Positions 1 to 6,109 of a stretch of 6,271 nt of DNA are shown here, one piece after another. Position 1 is the first letter of the stretch. Each line of letters opens with the position of its first letter. Position numbers and translations under genes: made by a program. Source of the DNA: Treponema sp. (lineage in GTDB: Bacteria > Spirochaetota > Spirochaetia > Treponematales > Breznakiellaceae); NCBI GenBank assembly GCA_031254795.1, contig JAIRTS010000098.1, positions 1-6,271 on the forward strand, given 5' to 3'. The notes below the pieces were generated by a model. That model had not been told where the DNA came from. It saw nothing but the letters and a program-made list of their open reading frames with translations, and did no database searches.

Positions 1-20
1 TTTTTTTCTACACCTTCCCC

Positions 21-50
21 TTGTCTTTCCACGCTGTTTTTCACTATAAT
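21..50 (+). promoter_or_regulatory. Candidate sigma70 promoter for ilvN
   Basis: A perfect -10 hexamer TATAAT lies at 45-50. A weaker -35 hexamer TTGTCT (4 of 6 to TTGACA) lies at 21-26, giving an 18-bp spacer. The expected start point, 6-7 bases after the -10 box, falls at about 57, which is the A of the ilvN ATG. A transcript from here would be leaderless or nearly so. The T-run at 1-7 could be the tail of an upstream terminator, but that is speculation because the gene to the left is not visible. The -10 match is the strong part; an AT-rich stretch could give it by chance. Confidence 0.4.
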
Positions 51-56
51 GTTTCT

Positions 57-551
57 ATGAGCAAGCAGCACATAGTGTCCGCTTTGGTTGAGAACCGCGC
101 CGGAACGCTCAGCAGGGTGTCCGGTCTTTTTAGCAGGCGGGGTTTTAACATTGACAGTCTGACCGTTGGAGAGACTGAAGACCCATCAATTTCACGGCTG
201 ACCATTGCGGCGCAAGGCGGCGCGGAAATTGAGCAGGTTGTCAAACAACTTGGCAAGCTGGTTGATGTCATAGCGGTGCGGGAACTTGACAAAAGCGCAT
301 GCATAGAGCGGGGAATCATGCTGGTCAAGGTCGTGGCGGATGAAAAAACCCGTCCCAATGTCATACAGGTCGCGGGTATTTTTCGCGCCCGCATTATTGA
401 CGTTTCGCCGACGACTATTACGATAGAAGCCACCGGCGACGCCGAGAAACTCGAAGGCCTGTTGCTTTTGCTGCGTCCCTACGGCATCATGGAACTCGCC
501 CGCACCGGGCTCACGGCTCTGGAACGCGGCTCAAAAATGCTTACTCAATGA
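57..551 (+). CDS. ilvN: Acetolactate synthase small (regulatory) subunit, IlvN/IlvH type
   Basis: This is the 164-residue regulatory subunit of acetohydroxyacid synthase. It activates the catalytic subunit IlvB, which makes acetolactate or acetohydroxybutyrate in the first common step of branched-chain amino acid synthesis, and it confers valine feedback inhibition. The N-terminal ACT domain (about residues 4-78) begins HIVSALVENRAGTLSRVSGL and continues through RRGFNIDSLTVG. Asn13, Gly16 and Asn31 sit where valine-resistance mutations occur in E. coli IlvH (N11, G14, N29), so feedback control is probably intact. The C-terminal domain follows, with IMLVKV and FRARIIDVSP as typical markers. 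Length matches IlvH (163 aa). The ATG at 57 was chosen over an in-frame TTG at 21 because homology starts at MSKQHIV and the extra 12 residues are unlike the family. No Shine-Dalgarno precedes the ATG. ilvC follows 107 bp downstream, so both probably form one operon with an ilvB to the left of the window. Confidence 0.95.
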   Translation: MSKQHIVSALVENRAGTLSRVSGLFSRRGFNIDSLTVGETEDPSISRLTIAAQGGAEIEQVVKQLGKLVDVIAVRELDKSACIERGIMLVKVVADEKTRPNVIQVAGIFRARIIDVSPTTITIEATGDAEKLEGLLLLLRPYGIMELARTGLTALERGSKMLTQ

Positions 552-647
552 GCTTGGAAGAAGCGGTCATAAGCCTGCTTCTCCCTTTAAATCTAAAGTC
601 GCTTTTTCAAAACGCCGCCTTTGCAGGGCGCGTTTGAAAAAGCTCAA
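552..647 (+). repeat. Structured dispersed repeat, copy A, between ilvN and ilvC
   Basis: This element starts at the ilvN stop codon and ends just before the ilvC ribosome binding site. Three blocks match copy B at 4818-4925 in the same order and orientation: 552-568 (14 of 17 bases), 586-604 (17 of 19, consensus TTTAAATCTAARGTYGCTT) and 628-647 (19 of 22 aligned columns, two one-base gaps). It folds into two hairpins. The first pairs AGAAGC (559-564) with GCTTCT (577-582). The second pairs GCTTTTTCAAA (601-611) with TTTGAAAAAGC (633-643), extended by CGC/GCG with one bulged A. No T-run follows, so it is not a standard terminator. It could be a MITE/REP-like element, an mRNA processing or stability site between ilvN and ilvC, or a cis-regulatory leader. 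The function is unknown. Confidence 0.75.
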
Positions 648-648
648 C

Positions 649-654
649 AGGAGG
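649..654 (+). promoter_or_regulatory. Ribosome binding site of ilvC
   Basis: A full AGGAGG lies 4 bases before the ATG at 659 and fixes the ilvC start. It sits 5 bases after the 601-643 hairpin, so folding of the repeat could affect ribosome access. Confidence 0.85.
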
Positions 655-658
655 AAAT

Positions 659-1663
659 ATGGCGGTTATGTATTACGAGAAAGACTGCGATTTAGGCGCT
701 TTGAAGGGCAAAACCATCGCGGTCATTGGATATGGCTCGCAGGGACACGCCCACGCGCTCAACGCGAAGGAATCCGGACTGAAAGTGGTTGTCGGCCTGT
801 ACGAAGGCTCGAAATCATGGAAAAAGGCTGAAGAAGCGGGATTCGAGGTGAAAGTTGCGCGGGAAGCGGCGGAAGCGGCGGACTTTATCATGATCCTCAT
901 CAACGATGAGAAACAGGCGAAACTGTACCAGGAATCCATAAAGCCCACGCTGAAGCCCGGCAAGACTCTTGCGTTCGCCCACGGCTTTAATATTCACTTC
1001 GGGCAGATCATTCCACCTGCGGATGTCAATGTGGTGATGATAGCGCCCAAGGGTCCGGGGCATACGGTGCGGGAGCAGTATCAGGCGGGCGCGGGCGTGC
1101 CTATGCTCATCGCGGTGCATCAGGACGCGACCGGCGGGGCGAAGCGGCTCGCGCTTGCGTATGCGGCCGCAATCGGCGGGGCGCGGGCGGGCGTGCTTGC
1201 GACGACCTTCAAGGAGGAGACCGAAACCGATTTGTTCGGCGAGCAAGCGGTGTTGTGCGGGGGCGTTTCCGCGCTTATGAAATGCGGGTATGAAGTGCTT
1301 GTCGAAGCGGGTTATCAGCCGGAAAGCGCCTACTTTGAGGTTATGCATGAGATGAAGCTCATCATTGATCTGGTGAACCGCGGTGGCTTGGGCTTCATGC
1401 GCTATTCAATTTCCGACACGGCTGAATACGGGGATTACATCACGGGGCCAAAGATCATCACCGAAGAAACAAAGAACACTATGCGCCACGTGCTGGAAGA
1501 CATACAGACCGGCAAATTCGCCCGCGAATGGATACTCGAAAACCAAGTGGGACGCCCCTTCTTCAACCGGACGCGCGCGCTCGAGGCGGCGCATCCGATA
1601 GAGAAGGTCGGCAAGGAACTGCGCTCAATGATGGGCTGGCTTCACGCGCCAAACGAAAAATGA
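659..1663 (+). CDS. ilvC: Ketol-acid reductoisomerase, class I (short form)
   Basis: This enzyme converts acetolactate or acetohydroxybutyrate to the 2,3-dihydroxy acid by Mg-dependent alkyl migration and NAD(P)H reduction, the step after IlvBN in valine and isoleucine synthesis. The 334 residues match the class I (short) form. The N-terminal Rossmann domain has GYGSQG at 24-29 and the KGPGHTVREQY motif at 131-141. The C-terminal knotted domain has ETETDLFGEQ at 187-196, giving metal ligands Asp191 and Glu195, then Glu227 and Glu231 in YFEVMHEMKLIIDL, and the substrate-binding RYSIS at 248-252. All expected catalytic residues are present. The cofactor-specificity loop reads GLYEGSKSW (46-54), with Tyr where many NADPH-dependent enzymes have Arg (GLR); I recall the same loop in Firmicutes enzymes, so it is probably a lineage trait. 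The start is set by AGGAGG four bases upstream. It follows ilvN in the same direction and converges on the chemoreceptor gene. Confidence 0.97.
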   Translation: MAVMYYEKDCDLGALKGKTIAVIGYGSQGHAHALNAKESGLKVVVGLYEGSKSWKKAEEAGFEVKVAREAAEAADFIMILINDEKQAKLYQESIKPTLKPGKTLAFAHGFNIHFGQIIPPADVNVVMIAPKGPGHTVREQYQAGAGVPMLIAVHQDATGGAKRLALAYAAAIGGARAGVLATTFKEETETDLFGEQAVLCGGVSALMKCGYEVLVEAGYQPESAYFEVMHEMKLIIDLVNRGGLGFMRYSISDTAEYGDYITGPKIITEETKNTMRHVLEDIQTGKFAREWILENQVGRPFFNRTRALEAAHPIEKVGKELRSMMGWLHAPNEK

Positions 1664-1671
1664 GCCGACCC

Positions 1672-1705
1672 GGCGGGACGCCGCCACGCAAGGCGCCGCC
1701 CTGCG
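1672..1705. terminator. Convergent intergenic hairpin pair, probable terminator
   Basis: The 62-bp gap between ilvC and the convergent chemoreceptor gene holds two GC-rich hairpins. GGCGG (1672-1676) pairs with CCGCC (1681-1685) across a GACG loop. CGCAAGGC (1687-1694) pairs with GCCCTGCG (1698-1705) with one mismatch and a 3-base loop. In the plus direction only weak T-richness follows (CTTTGGCTGTCTAATATTT). In the minus direction a T5 occurs about 15 bases past the hairpins, overlapping the ilvC 3' end. Position and symmetry suggest bidirectional termination, though neither side has a classic T-tract directly at the stem. Confidence 0.5.
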
Positions 1706-1725
1706 CGACTTTGGCTGTCTAATAT

Positions 1726-4700
1726 TTAAGCCTGTAGCGATCTGATATGCGCCGCAAGGCGCATGTCCTCGTGTTGGATATGAGCGATAATCACCTCGCC
1801 GATATCGTGTTTCGCCCGTTGAAGCAGTTCGGGTGAAGGGCCTTTGTTTATAAATTCAACCATCAAATTATGAACATTTTGTTTGAAACTTTCGTGGAAT
1901 TTCTTGTGGTTGTCATAACCGGGGTATTGGTATCGAATTTGAAGCCGCTCTTCATTATAAAAATGCTTGATAGTGTAGTCGACCAAGAAATCAATGGTTT
2001 TCAGCATTTCTTCACCATTGGAATGTATAGCGCAACTGCTAAAGAAGTCGTTGAGCGCCTGTATCAGTTGTTTATGCTCCGCGTCAATCTGCTCGTTGCC
2101 GGTCGCCAAACTGTCGCTCCATTGGAAAGTCGCTTTAGGCTGGGGTGACGGGATTTCGGCCGGACGCTTCTCTTCGGGGGCAGTTTTAGGCGCGGGCGAT
2201 GAGGTTTTGGCTGGATGTTTTTCCTTTAGGTAGTCAATATAGCGCTGGAACAATTTGCTCCCACTTTCTTCTTTTATAAGAAAGCCCGCCATAAAAAGAG
2301 CGGGAGAACATTTTATCCATCTCACTTCTACTTTTATCTCAAAAGCCCCCACGCCGGTAGCGCTGTCAGGGGTAATTCGTATTGCCAACACTTCTTTTGG
2401 CGCAATCGTTATATAGGTCTTGCTCATCATACAAAAACCGTTGGCGCTGATATCTTTTAACGCCGCAATACCTTCAAAGCCCTTGATGCTGATACCCGCC
2501 TTGCAGGTATATCTTTTCGTTTTGCGGCTTTGTTGATATTCTTCGCCGTTTTTTTTACCAGGCGTGGCCATCATTCTTATATGTTCGTTGCCATCAAGAT
2601 AGCATCCATCCGCGATTTTTTGCGCGATGTCCAATGACTCGGATATATTCCGGCTGGCGCTTTGTACATTGGCGACATTATCCGTCACTTCCGTGGATAT
2701 ACGTTTAAGATTTTCAACGGATTCAAAAATTAAACCGCTCCGTTTCTGGATTTCCGAAGAACCTTCGCGCACCTGCCCAACAGTGTCGCGAAGCGCGCTT
2801 AAAGCGTCATGCACTTGAGCGCCGTTAGCCGCCTGCGCTTCCACCGCTTTTGTCACTTCGTTAAAAGACGCGCCCATATCGTTAACCTCCGTGAACATGG
2901 CTCCCATAGTATCCACGGTTTCAATTGAGGCTTTTTGAATATTGGCGATGCTATTTCGCATCTTTTTTATTTCATTTGAAATAGACGCGGACTCTCTATT
3001 CGAAGAAGCCGCGAGATTGCGTATTTCGCCAGCGACAACGGCGAAGCCCTTGCCCGACTCGCCCGCGTGCGCCGCTTCAATAGCCGCGTTCATGGCGAGT
3101 ATGTTTGTTTGAGCCGCTATATTCACCAGCGTCGCGTTCGCTTCCTCAAGAAAGGTGGACTGCTCTGCGATAATGGACAACTCTTCGGTAAGCTCGCCCA
3201 ACATTTTTCGTCCTTCTCCCGAAGACTTGCTTAATTTATTTGTAGTTTCATGGGCGTTGAGTACAACCGAGCGCACCGAATCAATATCCTCCACCATTTT
3301 CTCTATAGCTTCCGATGATTTGGCGCTGTTAAGCGTCTGGGATTCAACCGCGTTTTCGAGCGCGTTGATATGCTGTACAATATCGTCCACAGCGTTTGCG
3401 GTTTGATTGACCGACTCCATCTGGACGCCGGTTTTCTCTTCCACCAAATTCATGCTGCCGGTAATAACGGTAAGTTCCTCAACCGATTTTTTTATCACGT
3501 CCTTGAGATTTGCGCTTATGTTCTTATGCTGGGATACAATCTCGACATTCATCGCCTCCAATTTTTTTTGCAGATTGTTGCGAATGGTAAACAAAGCTCT
3601 TTGCAATTCCCCGATTTCGTCCTCGCGTTTCTGTGAAGACAGCGTTATGTTGTATTGCATCTTCGCAAGCGTGATCGCCGCGATTTCGCTTTCTTTGATA
3701 GGATTCGTGATGCCAGTTACGATTACAAAAATGACAAAACTAGTTACAACCGCAAAAATCAGCCCCATGACGACCGAAAACACGGTCATACCGCGCACTT
3801 CAGACAAAATCACGCTTTCAGGCACGCCGATCATAATCGACCACGGGGTTTTTACGTCGCCTAAATTGAACGGAGAAAAAACAATCTGCATGTTTTCGTT
3901 CAAGGTGGCGGAGTGCTTCTCCAGCCGCAACGCCTGCCCGGATTGCACCGCGGCAAACACTTTGTCAATATCGTCCGTATAAAGCGCTCGATCCGCCTCT
4001 CTAAGATTTTTTCCAAGCCGCGCCTTAAACAAATGTCCTGTTATGGCGCCGTCATGGGCGTACATCGCGGCTTCCGCGACATCGTTGTTACGGCTTACAA
4101 TCGAGTCAACGGTGGATTGGAATTCCGCCAGATCAAGAATAAGCCCGACCACACCCACGATTTTGTTTTGTGGCGTAATAATCGGGACAATAAAATCGAC
4201 TGAGTAGGTGTCGACAGCTTTCACCGTTCTGGGTTCCGGCGCGCTTACGACTTCATCACTTGTCAAAGACGCCAGTATCTCGTTATGATCGCGGCAAATG
4301 TGGAGCGCCGTTCCGCCGCTTTCCCGTGAAAAAAGCGGAACGAATTTGCCCGTTTCGGTGAAGCCTTTCCCACTATTGACGTTGGCGTCCCCGGCATACA
4401 GGGCGTCCTGTCCATCCAAAGCGTTGTCGCCCCAAACCGAATAAAGCGCCACAAGATACGGATTAGATTCGAACATCTGCCGCATTATTTCGATAAAAAT
4501 AGCCCGCCGGCCGCTTATATCGAAACTCTCATACCCGCCCATTAACTGCGCCAAAGTCCGCGCCGTTTGGATCTGACTGTCATAGTTGCCTTTTATATTA
4601 CGAGCCTCTTCTTCGGCGAGCCTTTCGGCGCTTCGCAACGTTGTCTGAAGTTGCATTTTGCCTGAACGGCTCAACAGCACTACTGATATGCTGACAACCG

Positions 4701-4752
4701 CCGTGATCATAATGGCAATAATAATGAGACTCACGCGCATTCGTAGTTTCAT
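1726..4752 (-). CDS. Methyl-accepting chemotaxis protein with dCache, HAMP, PilZ and bacteriohaemerythrin domains
   Basis: This is a 1008-residue transmembrane chemoreceptor. In order it shows TM1 (about 7-27), a periplasmic dCache sensor (about 35-315, with YSVWGDNALDGQDALYAG at 104-121), TM2 (about 322-347), HAMP (348-400, with NPI and DEIGEL), and a methyl-accepting coiled-coil domain (about 405-710). The hairpin tip IAAQTNILAMNAAIEAAHAG (545-564) contacts CheA and CheW. A PilZ domain follows (about 740-845), with RKTKR at 743-747 and DISANG at 767-772; these are the RxxxR and DxSxxG c-di-GMP motifs. A proline-rich linker (847-876) leads to a bacteriohaemerythrin domain (877-1008) with His893, His930/Glu934, His949/His953 and His991/Asp996, the complete di-iron ligand set. 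It probably couples an external ligand, c-di-GMP and O2 or redox to CheA activity. The start ATG has AAGGAG eight bases upstream. No CheR-tethering pentapeptide is present at the C-terminus. The ligand of the Cache domain is unknown. Domain calls are by motif reading; the gene is intact and transcribed alone. Confidence 0.95.
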   Translation of the reverse strand: MKLRMRVSLIIIAIMITAVVSISVVLLSRSGKMQLQTTLRSAERLAEEEARNIKGNYDSQIQTARTLAQLMGGYESFDISGRRAIFIEIMRQMFESNPYLVALYSVWGDNALDGQDALYAGDANVNSGKGFTETGKFVPLFSRESGGTALHICRDHNEILASLTSDEVVSAPEPRTVKAVDTYSVDFIVPIITPQNKIVGVVGLILDLAEFQSTVDSIVSRNNDVAEAAMYAHDGAITGHLFKARLGKNLREADRALYTDDIDKVFAAVQSGQALRLEKHSATLNENMQIVFSPFNLGDVKTPWSIMIGVPESVILSEVRGMTVFSVVMGLIFAVVTSFVIFVIVTGITNPIKESEIAAITLAKMQYNITLSSQKREDEIGELQRALFTIRNNLQKKLEAMNVEIVSQHKNISANLKDVIKKSVEELTVITGSMNLVEEKTGVQMESVNQTANAVDDIVQHINALENAVESQTLNSAKSSEAIEKMVEDIDSVRSVVLNAHETTNKLSKSSGEGRKMLGELTEELSIIAEQSTFLEEANATLVNIAAQTNILAMNAAIEAAHAGESGKGFAVVAGEIRNLAASSNRESASISNEIKKMRNSIANIQKASIETVDTMGAMFTEVNDMGASFNEVTKAVEAQAANGAQVHDALSALRDTVGQVREGSSEIQKRSGLIFESVENLKRISTEVTDNVANVQSASRNISESLDIAQKIADGCYLDGNEHIRMMATPGKKNGEEYQQSRKTKRYTCKAGISIKGFEGIAALKDISANGFCMMSKTYITIAPKEVLAIRITPDSATGVGAFEIKVEVRWIKCSPALFMAGFLIKEESGSKLFQRYIDYLKEKHPAKTSSPAPKTAPEEKRPAEIPSPQPKATFQWSDSLATGNEQIDAEHKQLIQALNDFFSSCAIHSNGEEMLKTIDFLVDYTIKHFYNEERLQIRYQYPGYDNHKKFHESFKQNVHNLMVEFINKGPSPELLQRAKHDIGEVIIAHIQHEDMRLAAHIRSLQA

Positions 4753-4760
4753 AAATAAAT

Positions 4761-4766
4761 CTCCTT
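4761..4766 (-). promoter_or_regulatory. Ribosome binding site of the chemoreceptor gene
   Basis: AAGGAG on the minus strand lies 8 bases before the ATG at 4752. It decides the start, since the next in-frame Met (residue 5) would leave TM1 with almost no N-terminal flank and no ribosome site. Confidence 0.8.
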
Positions 4767-4778
4767 AATTGAGCTCGC

Positions 4779-4813
4779 TTCAAAACGCGAACACAGTTCG
4801 GGTTAGTTTTGAA
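4779..4813. repeat. Large hairpin next to copy B, sharing the TTCAAAACGCG core
   Basis: TTCAAAAC (4779-4786) pairs perfectly with GTTTTGAA (4806-4813). Inside, CGAAC (4788-4792) pairs with GTTCG (4796-4800) around an ACA loop. Together they give 13 pairs with a small asymmetric internal loop. The left arm TTCAAAACGCG (4779-4789) is also the exact reverse complement of CGCGTTTTGAA at 4905-4915 in copy B, so two mutually exclusive folds are possible. It lies in the chemoreceptor leader, 12 bases upstream of its ribosome binding site. Confidence 0.6.
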
Positions 4814-4817
4814 TGGC

Positions 4818-4925
4818 TCTTGGAAAAAGCGATCTAAAACTCGCTTTTTAAATCTAAGGTTGCTTGACAAGTTCCGCTTGTCTTTCAAGACTGACGCCCC
4901 AGAGCGCGTTTTGAAACAGCTTCAA
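4818..4925 (+). repeat. Structured dispersed repeat, copy B, upstream of the chemoreceptor gene
   Basis: This is the second copy of the element seen at 552-647, in the same orientation on the plus strand and therefore antisense to the chemoreceptor leader. It holds three hairpins: AAAAAGCGA (4824-4832) with TCGCTTTTT (4841-4849), a perfect 9-bp stem; GACAAG (4866-4871) with CTTGTC (4877-4882), a perfect 6-bp stem; and TTTCAAGAC (4883-4891) with GTTTTGAAA (4908-4916), 9 pairs including one G-T. The middle hairpin is exactly the 17 bases absent from copy A. In the chemoreceptor mRNA the 4824-4849 stem ends in U5 and could act as a weak attenuator. Confidence 0.75.
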
Positions 4926-4939
4926 TTCTCTATATAACT

Positions 4940-4968
4940 ATAGTACCATTTAATCGTTTGTTTGTCAA
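4940..4968 (-). promoter_or_regulatory. Sigma70-type promoter of the chemoreceptor gene
   Basis: On the minus strand a perfect -35 TTGACA (4968-4963) is followed by a 17-bp spacer and a -10 TACTAT (4945-4940, 4 of 6 to TATAAT). Transcription would begin near 4933 and run left into the chemoreceptor gene, leaving a leader of about 180 nt filled with hairpins. No sigma28 flagellar-type promoter was seen. It lies between repeat copy B and the IS630 remnant. If the insertion sequence extended this far left, this promoter would belong to it. Confidence 0.6.
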
Positions 4969-5004
4969 TGAAAAAGAACTCGCTGTTGACGCGGCTCGAC
5001 ACCC

Positions 5005-5971
5005 GCGCTTGCACGTCACTGAACACATTCACGCGCAAACGCAGGCAAATATAGGCTTTAGCTTAAGAAATATCAACACCAAAATACTGATAAACCGCAG
5101 CTGGCGCATCTTCGCAAGTTGGAATTATGTCAATTAAAGCGCGTTTCATGTTTGCCCGGGATTTTTCAATGGGGTTATAGTCAGGCGAACACGCGGGCAA
5201 AAACAGCGGCCTCGCGCCGCGACGGCGGCGTAGATTCTTAAGCTTTTTGGACGGATGAAACGAGGCGTTGTCCATTATGACGGCCGCGCCTTTGGGCGCC
5301 GCTTTGACGAACTTCGTCCTGAACCGTTCCACGAACGAGGCGCTTGCCGTGTTCCCGGAATAGCGGAGCGGGGCGACGCCGCCACCGCCATCGATCCCTG
5401 CCGCGACCACATTGGTTCTTTGAAATTTCTCGCCGCTCTTGACGTCCCCGGTTCTCACTCCCCGAGGAGATCTTCCGCGCTCCCGGACAAGCGGTTTGTT
5501 TTCTCGCTTTCGTCGATACAGGCGCGCGCTTCTTCGGGTGTTCGGGCTGGTTTTTCACGAAATTCCGCCCTCGCCTCCTCGGATTTTTCCGGACGGGTGA
5601 ATGTCTTTTTTTATATGTTAAACCAAAGCTCGCCGGCCGCCTGTAAACGGAGGACGGCGAACAGTTGAACATCTTGGAAAGCTCGCGGAGACACGCGTCA
5701 GGCTTTTCCTCAACGGCCTTCCTCAGCGCGTCAGGGTCGATTTTACCCCTGCGTGTCCGCTTGATTTCGATCTTGACGCAGCCGCTTGTTTCCAATATTT
5801 CAATCCACTGATAATAAGTTCGGGATGTTATTTTGAACGTGTCTCTCAATTCTTTGAATGTGTGTCCGGCTTGTTTGAAAGCAACCGCCGCTTTTCGATA
5901 ATCCGCACTGTATGCCATATTAACATTACCGGATGATCCTATGAAAAACTTAATACTTGTTAGTGCAACGC
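5005..5971 (-). mobile_element. IS630-family insertion sequence, approximate limits
   Basis: The element is defined by its transposase gene (5063-5918). The best end candidates found by eye are GCGCTTGCAC (5005-5014) and GTGCAACGC (5963-5971), which are inverted relative to each other with one inserted base and give an element of about 970 bp, a fitting size. No TA target duplication, expected for this family, is visible directly outside them, so the limits are tentative. A weaker alternative pairs sequence near 4938-4953 with 5949-5962. Confidence 0.3.
5063..5918 (-). pseudogene. IS630-family transposase, two single-base frameshifts
   Basis: The reading frame begins at an ATG (5918) and shows an N-terminal helix-turn-helix domain: YRKAAVAFKQAGHTFKELRD, then PDACLRELSKMFNCSPSSVYR. 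At an A7 run (minus strand, 5612-5606) the homologous frame moves by one, reading KKTFTRPEKSEEARAEFREK and then CIDES with the first catalytic Asp (codon 5514-5512). Near 5491 it moves again into RERGRSPRGVRTGDVKSGEK, then VIMDNASFH (second Asp, 5272-5270) and SPDYNPIEK (Glu, 5167-5165). The last two are 35 codons apart, the DD34E spacing of IS630. Each shift equals the loss of one base; restoring both gives 285 residues, a usual length. No good ribosome site precedes the ATG. The A7 shift might be productive slippage, but the second shift has no slippery run, so inactivation or sequencing error is likelier. Confidence 0.85.
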
Positions 5972-5989
5972 ATTATGGCTGGCGAACGA

Positions 5990-6007
5990 TTTCAAAGCGT
6001 TTTGAAA
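5990..6007. repeat. Short palindrome related to the repeat core
   Basis: TTTCAAAGCGTTTTGAAA is a perfect 7-bp inverted repeat with a GCGT loop. Its right half (AGCGTTTTGAAAC) matches the GCGCGTTTTGAAAC of copy B at 4904-4917. It may be a truncated copy of the same dispersed element on the other side of the insertion sequence. Confidence 0.45.
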
Positions 6008-6069
6008 CCACAGTCTTTCACAAGCAAGGAAATTATGTAACTGTGGGGTCTACTGCACATTAATTTTGA

Positions 6070-6085
6070 CCGCCCTGAAGGGCGG
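6070..6085. other. GC-rich hairpin CCGCCC-TGAA-GGGCGG
   Basis: This is a perfect 6-bp stem (6070-6075 with 6080-6085) with a TGAA loop, followed by GGGTATTAGAC. No T-tract follows on either strand, so it is not a convincing terminator. Stems of this kind occur near the ends of IS200/IS605-type elements and their guide-RNA scaffolds, which is a possible but unproven origin; no TnpA or TnpB sequence is visible. Confidence 0.35.
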
Positions 6086-6109
6086 GGGTATTAGACGCCA
6101 CTGCGAAAG

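Noticed and set aside
601..643. The long hairpin before ilvC as a Rho-independent terminator or classic ilv leader-peptide attenuator
   Set aside because: No T-run follows the stem, and no short leader peptide rich in Leu, Val or Ile codons precedes it; the match to copy B identifies it as a dispersed repeat.
705..820. The Tyr-Glu loop (GLYEGSKSW) of ketol-acid reductoisomerase as evidence for a switched NADH preference
   Set aside because: Tyr replaces the common Arg, but I recall the same loop in Firmicutes enzymes, and no acidic residue clearly sits at the diagnostic end position; it is a lineage feature until tested.
3407..3982. 191-codon plus-strand ORF inside the chemoreceptor gene
   Set aside because: It is a shadow of the chemoreceptor reading frame on the opposite strand, with no ribosome site or recognisable motif.
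5255..5668. 137-codon plus-strand ORF opposite the transposase
   Set aside because: It is antisense to the IS630 coding frames, which carry clear catalytic motifs; the protein has low complexity and no family features.
552..6007. Repeats around TTCAAAACGC as a CRISPR array
   Set aside because: The copies are few, widely separated, of unequal length and palindromic throughout, with no regular spacers and no cas genes.
5941..6063. A 40-codon plus-strand ORF (MKNLILVSATHYGWRTIS...) starting directly after the transposase upstream region
   Set aside because: There is no Shine-Dalgarno and no recognisable homology. It runs across the putative insertion-sequence end and the 5990-6007 palindrome, so it is most likely accidental.
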